64,000 nt of DNA from Vampirovibrionales bacterium (GTDB lineage: Bacteria > Cyanobacteriota > Vampirovibrionia > Vampirovibrionales > Vampirovibrionaceae): positions 1 to 64,000 of the forward strand of contig JAJCZA010000020.1 of assembly GCA_029262635.1 (NCBI GenBank), read 5' to 3'. Below, piece after piece: positions 55,624-63,119 of this stretch. Both the position numbers and the translations under genes were made by a program. Under the pieces are notes generated by a model. It was given only the letters and a program-made list of their open reading frames with translations, searched no databases and had not been told where the DNA came from. The stretch's first letter is position 1, and every line of letters begins with the position of its first letter.

Positions 55624-57012
55624 TTGGACAACATTTTTTATTCCGACGAAGAAAACATGAGAAAACGCACGTTAAAAACATTAAAGACTCGAATGCTTCG
55701 TGCTTTTGTCGTGAGCGATGTTCACATGAATGATCGCCCTTATAATCACGATGAACATGCTGAGAATCAACGACGAAAGCACTTTCGTGAGTTCTTAACC
55801 CACCTAGTAAAAACTCACGATGATAAAAACGAACAACTTATTCTTGTTCTAAACGGGGATATTCTCGACATTATGGGCTCCTGGTTTGGCACAACACGTC
55901 CTTGGGACGAAGATACCCACCAAGTTGAGGCCGTTTTACTGGAAGTAATCCAGCGCATCCTCAGCAACAACCAGGCTATTTTCCAACAATTTTCTCACTT
56001 GCTAGCGTTTAATAATGTTCAGATTATTTATGTCATTGGAAACCATGACAGTATGCTGAATTTCTACCCTGCCAGCAAATCCCTAATCCAAGCAACGGTG
56101 AGTCCTGACGAAAAGAGCCAAAACCAGTTTCTATTCATGAACTCTTTTGAGTCGATGGAGTTAGGGCTTTATGCTGAACATGGCCACCGCTTAGATAGTT
56201 TTAATCATAACGACCCCAAAAGCCCGTTTGTTAATAACCCCTTTGATCCAGCTTTGTCAGCTAAAAACCGATTCACTTTTGGTGACTATGTTGAAGTACT
56301 TGTAATTAACCGATTTGTAGAAGAAATCACCAAAAAGCTTTCTCTTCTAGGCTATTCAGCCGAAACCATTACGGTTATTCGGCAGGAATTACAGGACATT
56401 CAGTATCTTCGCCCATTGACGTTGATTCCTTTGTGGGTAAAAAATACGGCTAAACAATTCCGAAAGCACCCGGAAAACGAAGAGAAGGAAGAAAGCATTG
56501 AATCGGTTATCCTGTCCGTTATGGCCGAGATTCTAGATACGAATACCACACGCCCTCTACTGGAAAAACTAAATTTGCCCCGAAAATTCATGACCCCACT
56601 CCTCCATTGGTTTGTCCACTTGCCGGGCACTCTACCGCTGGTCACTTTCATCATTTCAACCATCTACAGCCGCTCTCACTCCAACCGTTCCCAGTTTCGG
56701 TTAGCTCAACGCCTCCACCGCAATAAAGGATACAAATTTATTACCTTTGGCCATACCCACGGCCCAGCGGCTTTATCCTTGAGTCATGACGGCTACTATT
56801 TTAATACGGGAAGCTGGTTACCTATTATCTATTTGTTTAAAAATCTGGACTTTGATCAAACGACTCTCGAAACGTTGAATCCGTTCGTTCGCTTTAACAA
56901 AATTGAGCATAGCGGTATCTTAAAAATAGAAAAAAACCTAACTGAGCCCGATAGCGAACCGGTTTTTTCACTGCAAACCACCCGAAGCAACCTGCCCCTC
57001 TTTGAAGATTAG
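55624..57012 (+). CDS. Metallophosphoesterase (calcineurin-like)
   Basis: A 462-aa protein with the five metal-binding blocks: VVSDVHMND (DxH), LVLNGDILDIMGSW (GD), VIGNHDSMLNFYPA (GNHD), LYAEHGHRLDSF (H) and FGHTHGPAAL (GHTH). A 180-residue helical insertion lies between the fourth and fifth blocks. The combination is like UDP-2,3-diacylglucosamine hydrolase-type and related phosphoesterases, but longer; substrate unknown. TTG start with AAGGAG 7 nt upstream. A hydrophobic stretch (PLVTFIISTIY) may touch the membrane. Confidence 0.85.
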   Translation: MDNIFYSDEENMRKRTLKTLKTRMLRAFVVSDVHMNDRPYNHDEHAENQRRKHFREFLTHLVKTHDDKNEQLILVLNGDILDIMGSWFGTTRPWDEDTHQVEAVLLEVIQRILSNNQAIFQQFSHLLAFNNVQIIYVIGNHDSMLNFYPASKSLIQATVSPDEKSQNQFLFMNSFESMELGLYAEHGHRLDSFNHNDPKSPFVNNPFDPALSAKNRFTFGDYVEVLVINRFVEEITKKLSLLGYSAETITVIRQELQDIQYLRPLTLIPLWVKNTAKQFRKHPENEEKEESIESVILSVMAEILDTNTTRPLLEKLNLPRKFMTPLLHWFVHLPGTLPLVTFIISTIYSRSHSNRSQFRLAQRLHRNKGYKFITFGHTHGPAALSLSHDGYYFNTGSWLPIIYLFKNLDFDQTTLETLNPFVRFNKIEHSGILKIEKNLTEPDSEPVFSLQTTRSNLPLFED

Positions 57013-57221
57013 AGATTTGAAAAGATAAAAAGTTGGGGTTTATCCTACAAAGAGAAAAACCCTTCTACTTTCTCTCGCTTATTAAAAAATCCTTAAAAAC
57101 AAGCCGCTTTTAAAAAAGGTGTGCTTTTATATTAAATAAGGGGATTTAACCACAAAGTAGATTATTAAATATTGTTCAATTAGGTTTTTAGGAGGCAATA
57201 ACGAGCGGAGGCTAGAGGTTG

Positions 57222-57434
57222 ATGAGAATTAAGAAGGAAAATAACCAGTTTAACGCCATCCAGTTTGGTGTTGGAGAATTTCAAAAAACACACGACGGAG
57301 AAACAGTCCATACGGTCGATGCGCTGAAGTTTTTGGACCGCAATCAGAAAATTGAAAGTTCGTTTTCACCTGGACTCTATGAGCGAATCGCATCATCAGT
57401 TAATGATTTTGAGAAACTGAACCTATTATCCTGA
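57222..57434 (+). CDS. Small protein with AIQFG motif, 70 aa
   Basis: Not recognised. It begins MRIKKENNQFNAIQFGVGEF, with AIQFG at residues 12-16 like the N-terminal motif of several neighbours, and continues charged and polar. ATG at 57222, with GGAGG 10 nt and AGAGG 3 nt upstream. It is followed 49 bp later by another small gene in the same direction, so they may be a pair. Confidence 0.55.
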   Translation: MRIKKENNQFNAIQFGVGEFQKTHDGETVHTVDALKFLDRNQKIESSFSPGLYERIASSVNDFEKLNLLS

Positions 57435-57483
57435 CTTCAGATAGTCGCTTCTTTTCTTAAGAGAAAACAAGGAGATTGTTAAC

Positions 57484-57729
57484 ATGCAAGTGTTTAACTC
57501 ACTTTCTCATTTACCACTGGTAAATAATACTAAAGTTGTGACCGGAAAGGGAGGAGAGAACTCATATCAACAATCAACAACACCGATGCAGGCACAGCCT
57601 TCTCCAAAAAAGCAACCGCTCATAGGGGCAGAGGTAGCGTTACATTATTTTGTACCCACCTCGCAAAACAATCGGGTCCGAGAAGGCGTTCAACGGCTCA
57701 TACAGCACCACAATACTCAATTACCTTAA
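57484..57729 (+). CDS. Small hypothetical protein, 81 aa
   Basis: Not recognised. Starts MQVFNSLSHLPLVNNTKVVT, has a Gln/Ser/Pro-rich middle (QQSTTPMQAQPSPKKQP) and a C-terminal segment YFVPTSQNNRVREGVQRLIQ. Strong start: AAGGAG about 9 nt before ATG 57484. Composition resembles the disordered N-terminal leaders of other proteins here. It converges on the biotin ligase gene, 2 bp apart. Confidence 0.55.
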   Translation: MQVFNSLSHLPLVNNTKVVTGKGGENSYQQSTTPMQAQPSPKKQPLIGAEVALHYFVPTSQNNRVREGVQRLIQHHNTQLP

Positions 57730-57731
57730 AT

Positions 57732-58349
57732 TTAGTATATTTTAGGTAACTCTGAGCCCGGAATTTGATAGCTTTTCCAAGCGGATTCCACAGCACGAGT
57801 ATCCTGAGCAAACACTTTTTGGTGCCAGTCATCTACTTGATAAGCAAGCGCTTCAATTAGTCTATCGGTTAAAAAGCGTTCATACTGATGGGGAGGTAAT
57901 TCTTCAGCCAAACTGGTTGTCTGGATTTTAAGCTGAGATAAAACAGGTTTAATATTAATTCCGATACCCGTAATCAGGGCTCTAATTTGACCTTGCTGAA
58001 CCAGGGTTTCAGTCAAAATGCCTCCCAGCTTTTTACGATTGACCATGAGGTCATTAATCGGCTTTAACTGAACGGTTAAGTTAGTGACTGTTTTAATCGC
58101 CTCAACACAAGCAATACCAGCCGATAGGGTAAATAAAGTCGTCATGGGGATCGGATTATCGTTCGAAGGGTGAATAAGGGATAAATAAATCCCACCTTCG
58201 GGCGAAACCCAAGTCCGGCCTTGAGTGCCCTTCCCCCGTGTCTGATGCTTTGCCACAAGACCGATCGGCCGATTAATTTCTCCTGCAAGAAACAGCCGCT
58301 TGGCTTCTTCATTGGTCGAATCGACTTCCAGTAAGCTTCGGATTTCCAT
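57732..58349 (-). CDS. birA: Biotin-[acetyl-CoA-carboxylase] ligase
   Basis: Attaches biotin to the lysine of carboxyl carrier proteins. The 205-aa, single-domain form lacks the N-terminal DNA-binding domain, so it is not a repressor. Motifs: DSTNEEAKRLF, AKHQTRGKGTQGRTWVSPEG (biotinyl-AMP loop), GIYLSL, LKPINDLMVNRKKLGGIL (KWPND variant) and ITGIGINI. It is at the downstream end of the leucine cluster and presumably biotinylates the carrier protein two genes upstream. An AGAGG lies 9 nt before the ATG. Confidence 0.93.
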   Translation of the reverse strand: MEIRSLLEVDSTNEEAKRLFLAGEINRPIGLVAKHQTRGKGTQGRTWVSPEGGIYLSLIHPSNDNPIPMTTLFTLSAGIACVEAIKTVTNLTVQLKPINDLMVNRKKLGGILTETLVQQGQIRALITGIGINIKPVLSQLKIQTTSLAEELPPHQYERFLTDRLIEALAYQVDDWHQKVFAQDTRAVESAWKSYQIPGSELPKIY

Positions 58350-58373
58350 TATTTAATGCCTCTAACTTCTATT

Positions 58374-59312
58374 TTAAGATGATACGGGCAACGAATTTAG
58401 CGTTTTTAGCCGTTTAAGTTGACGGCTGGGCAATTCTTTATTTAATTGTTTTTCTATATTTCCCGATACCTGAGCCAATTTAGCAAGATCTACACCACTT
58501 TCAATGCCCATGCGAGCCAGCAGATAAACCAGATCTTCAGTGGCCAAGTTACCCGAAGCTCCTGGCGCATAAGGACATCCACCCAAGCCTCCGGCGGAAG
58601 AATCAAACGTGCGAATGCCCAGCTCTAATCCGGCACACACATTAGCCAACGCTGTACCAAACGTATCATGAAAGTGCAAGGCGAGACGCTCCTTGGCAAG
58701 GGTCTCTGTAATGAACCCAACCGTTCGATACACATCCGTAGGCACGGCAGCCCCAACCGTATCTCCTAAAGACACTTCATCAACCCCCATCTCTAACAGG
58801 CGTTGAGTCACCTCAAACACGTCTTTAGGGTCAACATCTCCTTCATAAGGACAGACAAAACAGGTAGACACATACCCTCGAACAGACAAGCCAGCCTGTT
58901 TTGCTTTTTGAACAACTTGTTCAAATGTTTTCAGGGACTCTCCAACAGTCATGTGGATATTTTTTTTCGTAAACGAATTAGAAGCCGCCGTAAACACAGC
59001 AATCCGCTGAATCCCGGATTCAATTGCCCGCTCTAGTCCTTTCACGTTCGGAACTAAAGCAGAATAAACAACTCCCGGCTGTTGAGTCACCGAAGCAATT
59101 AGCTGTGCCGCATCCGCTAATTGAGGAACCGCTTTGGGATGAACAAACGAGGTCATCTCAATTTGCCGGAGTCCAGCTTCCGCCAGTCCTTCGATAAACG
59201 CCACCTTCGTCTCAACAGGCAGAATTTCCGGCTCATTCTGCAAACCATCTCGTGGGCCAACTTCAACAATATTAACGGACTTGGGAAAATCTTTCACATA
59301 CCGATTAGTCAT
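58374..59312 (-). CDS. Hydroxymethylglutaryl-CoA lyase
   Basis: Cleaves HMG-CoA to acetoacetate and acetyl-CoA, the last step of leucine breakdown. The 312-aa TIM-barrel protein has VEVGPRDGLQNEPEILPVET, EMTSFVHPKAVPQLADA, CFVCPYEGDVDP, GDTVGAAVPTDVYR, LHFHDTFGTALANV and the HMG-CoA lyase signature SAGGLGGCPYAPGASGN with the catalytic Cys. Its start overlaps the end of the carrier-protein gene by 8 bp. Clear member; the related LeuA-type enzymes lack the GGCPYAP signature. Confidence 0.95.
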   Translation of the reverse strand: MTNRYVKDFPKSVNIVEVGPRDGLQNEPEILPVETKVAFIEGLAEAGLRQIEMTSFVHPKAVPQLADAAQLIASVTQQPGVVYSALVPNVKGLERAIESGIQRIAVFTAASNSFTKKNIHMTVGESLKTFEQVVQKAKQAGLSVRGYVSTCFVCPYEGDVDPKDVFEVTQRLLEMGVDEVSLGDTVGAAVPTDVYRTVGFITETLAKERLALHFHDTFGTALANVCAGLELGIRTFDSSAGGLGGCPYAPGASGNLATEDLVYLLARMGIESGVDLAKLAQVSGNIEKQLNKELPSRQLKRLKTLNSLPVSS

Positions 59313-59856
59313 TTATGGTCTCCGGCTGTAACTGGGCCAGCAGGGTATTTATTTCCACCACATCACCCTCATTCACTCCAATCGACTTCACAATACCTTT
59401 AAACGGTGCGTTCAAAGACATTTCCATTTTCATGGATTCCATGATGATGATGGTATCGTCAGGTGAAACGGAATCACCGACAGTGACCTTAATACCCAGA
59501 ACTTTCCCTGGCATGGTTGCTTTCAGATCGCCAGAAGCGTTGCTTATTCCCTGATTTCCGCCTCTGCTTCGCTTTGCGCCGATGGGTATTTTCTCAAACG
59601 TGTAGAGATTACCCAAAACCCAAATTTGAACCATTTTTTTCCCAGGATCGCTATAAGCAGTATAATAAGGAACCACTTGCCCATCAATTTCCAGAAGCCC
59701 CTGATTCTCTTTCTGAGAAATTATACGAGCCTGAAGCGTTTGAGGTGAGTCCGTGTCCGGCTTATGACAACCCACCGTCAAAGCAGATCCATTTAAGGTC
59801 AGATCGATAACGACCGGCTGATCATGCCCCGGCAACGTCAATTGAATGCGCCCCAT
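59305..59856 (-). CDS. Biotin carboxyl carrier part of methylcrotonyl-CoA carboxylase alpha
   Basis: A 183-aa protein with a beta-barrel (BT-like) region (about 1-100: GRIQLTLPGHDQPVVIDLTL, QIWVLGNLYTFEK), then a biotinyl domain with MESMKMEM and Lys143 as the biotinylation site, GVNEGDVVEINTLLAQLQ following. The start overlaps the biotin carboxylase stop as TAATG, with GGAGGG upstream. In most organisms these domains are fused to the biotin carboxylase in a single alpha subunit. Here the split falls after the carboxylase end ...GWRAY. An in-frame upstream start at 59889 lacks support. Confidence 0.9.
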   Translation of the reverse strand: MGRIQLTLPGHDQPVVIDLTLNGSALTVGCHKPDTDSPQTLQARIISQKENQGLLEIDGQVVPYYTAYSDPGKKMVQIWVLGNLYTFEKIPIGAKRSRGGNQGISNASGDLKATMPGKVLGIKVTVGDSVSPDDTIIIMESMKMEMSLNAPFKGIVKSIGVNEGDVVEINTLLAQLQPETIND

Positions 59857-61373
59857 TAGTAAGCCCTCCAACCGTTCGCTAACAACCACGGACTCTCGCC
59901 GTTATGGGTCAACGTTCGTTCGGATTCTAAACCATGACCGTTCCCCAACGCCAATGCGACTGCAGCCCATACGACATCAGGAATATCCTCCATCGTGTGT
60001 TCCGACGTAATGGAATGTTCCTCCAGAAAATGCGTATGAATCACTCCGCTTTGGAATTGGGGATGCTTGATAACATCCCGTAAAAAGCAGGTATTGGTCA
60101 TCACGCCCAGAACTGGAAAGTGATTCAAAGCCCATTCGGCTTTAGCCATTGCTTTTTTCCTGTCCTCGGCCCAGACAATTAACTTCGAGAGCATCGGATC
60201 ATAATGAATAGAGACTTCAGCCCCGGAATCCACCCCAGAATCCACACGGATACCAGGGCCATCTGGCGGAAGATAGTGAACCAATTGACCAATAGAAGGC
60301 ATAAAGTTTCGACTGGCATCCTCAGCATAAATCCGACACTCAATGGCATGGCCGGTTTGCGTCAGATTGTCCTGTTTAAACGGTAAAGGTTCACCTTGGG
60401 CCACAGCAATTTGCGCCTGCACTAAGTCCTGACGAGTCACCATCTCAGTAACAGGATGCTCTACTTGAAGTCGGGTATTGACCTCCAAAAAGTAAAACGA
60501 CCCATCCTCCGAGAGAATAAATTCTACCGTGCCTGCGTTCGTATAATGAATGGCCTTAGCGGCGTTAATAGCCGCCTGCCCCATAGCATCCCGAAGTTCC
60601 GGAGTAAGCGCCGGAGAAGGGGTTTCTTCAATGATTTTTTGATGGCGACGCTGAATAGAACATTCCCGCTCAAACAAATGCACCACATTGCCATGATCAT
60701 CACCAAAAATTTGAAATTCCACATGACGAGGCCGAGTAATGTACTTTTCCAGAAAAATTCGGTTGTCACCAAAAGCGTTTTGAGCTTCTCTTGCAGCGGA
60801 CTCTAAAGCGTCAGGCAGTTCGCTGGCTTTATGAACAAGCCTCATTCCTTTCCCACCACCTCCGGCAGCGGCCTTAACTAGCAACGGGTACCCAATAGCG
60901 TCAGCGGCCTTGGAGAGCGTCTTTAACTCACCGGCCAACTTACTCATGTCTAAATCGCCTGACCAACCCGGCACCACCGGAACCCCTGCTTTTTCCATAA
61001 TAGCTTTGGCTACAATCTTATCACCCATGGACTCAATAACCTCAGGCTTAGGACCAATAAACATGATCCCCGCCTGCTTACAGGCTTTGGCAAACGCCGC
61101 ATTCTCCGATAAAAAGCCGTAGCCCGGATGAATCGCATCGGCGTTTGCCTGTTTCGCAATGTCTAAAATTAAGCCCTGCTGCAGATAGGTCTCCGCCGCT
61201 GTATTACCCGGTAAGTGATAAGCTTCATCAGCCATCCGTACATGGAGCGCGTTTTTATCCGCATCCGAATACAGGGCAATAACTTGAAGCCCCATCTCCT
61301 GAAGGGTTTTTGTGATACGAACCGCTATTTCTCCCCGGTTGGCGATGAGAACTTTCTTAAAGGGATTAGACAT
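59856..61373 (-). CDS. Biotin carboxylase subunit (methylcrotonyl-CoA carboxylase alpha, split)
   Basis: ATP-grasp enzyme that carboxylates biotin on the carrier protein. At 505 aa it shows LIANRGEIAVRITKTLQEMG, YHLPGNTAAETYL, AAAGGGGKGMRLVHKASEL, ERECSIQRRHQKIIEETPSP, FYFLEVNTRLQVEHPVTEM and IECRIYAEDA. The C-terminal SPWLLANGWRAY is where fused alpha subunits continue into the BT domain. Membership in the MCC rather than the ACC group is inferred from the leucine-pathway neighbours. The start lies 8 bp inside the upstream hydratase gene. Confidence 0.93.
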   Translation of the reverse strand: MSNPFKKVLIANRGEIAVRITKTLQEMGLQVIALYSDADKNALHVRMADEAYHLPGNTAAETYLQQGLILDIAKQANADAIHPGYGFLSENAAFAKACKQAGIMFIGPKPEVIESMGDKIVAKAIMEKAGVPVVPGWSGDLDMSKLAGELKTLSKAADAIGYPLLVKAAAGGGGKGMRLVHKASELPDALESAAREAQNAFGDNRIFLEKYITRPRHVEFQIFGDDHGNVVHLFERECSIQRRHQKIIEETPSPALTPELRDAMGQAAINAAKAIHYTNAGTVEFILSEDGSFYFLEVNTRLQVEHPVTEMVTRQDLVQAQIAVAQGEPLPFKQDNLTQTGHAIECRIYAEDASRNFMPSIGQLVHYLPPDGPGIRVDSGVDSGAEVSIHYDPMLSKLIVWAEDRKKAMAKAEWALNHFPVLGVMTNTCFLRDVIKHPQFQSGVIHTHFLEEHSITSEHTMEDIPDVVWAAVALALGNGHGLESERTLTHNGESPWLLANGWRAY

Positions 61374-62181
61374 TCGGAGTGGATTCCTTGGACTTTGTTA
61401 CCCAATAAGGCCGTCGCTTTTCAAGAAAGGCTTTAATTCCTTCTTGGCCTTCTTTTGAAATACGACGTTCGGCGATCATTTCGGTGGTGACCTTTTCCGC
61501 CGTATTCCATAAGGGGCCACTCACTTCGTAAATTAATTTTTTACAGGCTGACACGGCCTCGGGCCCATTTTTTAGAATCAGTTTAATTTCCTGCTCAATC
61601 CATTCATCCATCTCGGTGGTATGGAGTTTTACTTCATTAACCAGATTAATTCGTTGGGCTTCTTTGGCATCAAAGCGTTCAGCCGTCAGAAAATATCGGC
61701 TAGCATTGGCGTTTCCTATTTTTTCCAGAACAAAGGGCGAGATAACGGCGGGTAAAATGCCCAATTTTACTTCCGTCAGGCCAAACAAACAGCGATCCAG
61801 CGTCACTGCCATATCACAGGCGGCAATCAATCCAACGCCACCTCCGAAAGCGGCACCATGAACACGGGCAATGGTTGGCTTGGGGCAGGTTCGAATGGTC
61901 TGAAGCATATGAGCTAGTTCTTTAGCGTCTTCTACATTTTCCCGGAAGTCGTAATCCACCATCTTTTTCATCCAGTTCAGATCCGCGCCAGCACAAAAAG
62001 ACTGACCTTCACTCCGCAGCACAATAGCTCGAACCGTTTCATCTTCCCCCAAAAGCTTAAAGGCCTGTTCCAGCTCCTGAATAACTTGTTCATTAAAGGC
62101 GTTATGCCGTTCGGGTCGATTCAGGGTCAGGGTGCCCACCTGATTTGAACACTCATATTGAACAAACTCAAATTCTGCCAT
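61366..62181 (-). CDS. Enoyl-CoA hydratase/isomerase, probably methylglutaconyl-CoA hydratase
   Basis: Crotonase-fold enzyme, 271 aa. Oxyanion-hole and active-site parts: LRSEGQSFCAGADLNWMKKM (CAGADL), VHGAAFGGGVGLIAACDMAV and LTEVKLGILPAVISPFVLEK (E at the catalytic position), followed by YFLTAERFDAKEAQRINLVN. In this cluster the likely reaction is hydration of 3-methylglutaconyl-CoA to HMG-CoA. It overlaps the biotin carboxylase gene by 8 bp. The upstream edge is separated from the carboxyltransferase gene by two small plus-strand genes. Confidence 0.9.
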   Translation of the reverse strand: MAEFEFVQYECSNQVGTLTLNRPERHNAFNEQVIQELEQAFKLLGEDETVRAIVLRSEGQSFCAGADLNWMKKMVDYDFRENVEDAKELAHMLQTIRTCPKPTIARVHGAAFGGGVGLIAACDMAVTLDRCLFGLTEVKLGILPAVISPFVLEKIGNANASRYFLTAERFDAKEAQRINLVNEVKLHTTEMDEWIEQEIKLILKNGPEAVSACKKLIYEVSGPLWNTAEKVTTEMIAERRISKEGQEGIKAFLEKRRPYWVTKSKESTPNV

Positions 62182-62365
62182 GACGATTCTCTCGCCTCCC
62201 TAATTACAATGCCTAGTGACTAATGGAAAGTATAGCAAGGACAAACAGAAGATTAAAAGGGAAAGAAAACGAAAGGTCATATTTATATGCCCCCGCCGTT
62301 GGTGAACCCGTCTGTTTTTGTTAATATAGAACCACATTACACACGGACAGATAAGAGGGGGATTT

Positions 62366-62725
62366 ATGATGCACACACAATTTTCAGGGATGACATATTA
62401 TGTTAGTCAAAAACCTTTGCCTGATCTGGCAGAAAAACTTCAGAAACAGGCAAACCAGAATGGTAACCCCTTTGCGCATCTGGTTTACGGAAAGGCAAAA
62501 AACAATGATGATGTCGTCATTCGAGATGTGTTGGCTATCTCCCATCCCGACGAGAAAAATTTTGACATGATGATGCTCGGTAACTCCTATGACTTGATCC
62601 CTGTTCAACTTGATACTTCCCAAGCCCCCACCACTCTGAATGACATCATACAGTTCACCCGGAAAAGCCTGCCTTTTATAAAAGATTTTCCCATTGCCCA
62701 AGTTATGAAAACGTTGAACCTGTAG
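62366..62725 (+). CDS. Hypothetical protein with TQFSG start motif, 119 aa
   Basis: Not recognised. Begins MMHTQFSGMTYYVSQ, with TQFSG at residues 4-8, the motif seen in other proteins here. The rest looks like one alpha/beta domain (KLQKQANQNGNPFAHLVYGK, LNDIIQFTRKSLPFIKDFP). GAGGGGG lies 4-9 nt before the double ATG. It interrupts the leucine cluster on the opposite strand. No cysteine or catalytic pattern. Confidence 0.6.
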   Translation: MMHTQFSGMTYYVSQKPLPDLAEKLQKQANQNGNPFAHLVYGKAKNNDDVVIRDVLAISHPDEKNFDMMMLGNSYDLIPVQLDTSQAPTTLNDIIQFTRKSLPFIKDFPIAQVMKTLNL

Positions 62726-62859
62726 CCTTTGTTAGAGCCTACCCAAAAAATAACCGGGTCAAGCTAGACATTAAGAGTAAACTTTATTAAAATGACATTG
62801 CCAATGTCTTCAATGGAATACATTGGCTGAAAGTAGAGTAGTTGAAGGGGATGGATAAA

Positions 62860-63042
62860 ATGAATTTAAGCTTTGGTAATTGGCCCATACACGGTGATCT
62901 CAAAAAACAACAACCTTTTTTTGGTGATGACGGGCCTGGTGGATTTATTTCAGCAGGATGGCCTCCTACTACTGAGACGAAACACCCTGACCTCCGTGCA
63001 CCATTGGCTCAAGATGTTTTTGAGGAAGGTATGGGCGTATAA
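62860..63042 (+). CDS. Small protein with LSFG start motif, 60 aa
   Basis: Not recognised. From ATG 62860 the peptide starts MNLSFGNWPIHGDLKKQQPF and is Gly/Pro/Asp-rich. LSFG (residues 3-6) places it with the motif-carrying group. AAGGGG is 9 nt upstream; an ATG at 62851 is an alternative start. It is followed by a strong terminator 27 nt after the stop. Opposite strand to the leucine genes. Confidence 0.55.
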   Translation: MNLSFGNWPIHGDLKKQQPFFGDDGPGGFISAGWPPTTETKHPDLRAPLAQDVFEEGMGV

Positions 63043-63068
63043 TTTAGAACTAAAACCATTTCAAATTA

Positions 63069-63092
63069 GGCGCTGAATATTCAGCGCCTTTT
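63069..63092 (+). terminator. Rho-independent terminator after the LSFG small gene
   Basis: A 20-nt perfect palindrome (GGCGCTGAAT paired with ATTCAGCGCC) followed by TTTT. It lies 27 nt downstream of the small plus-strand gene and, on the other strand, about 30 nt after the carboxyltransferase stop, so it could serve both directions. Confidence 0.8.
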
Positions 63093-63119
63093 GATTGTGA
63101 GAGCAAAAGGATTAAAAAA

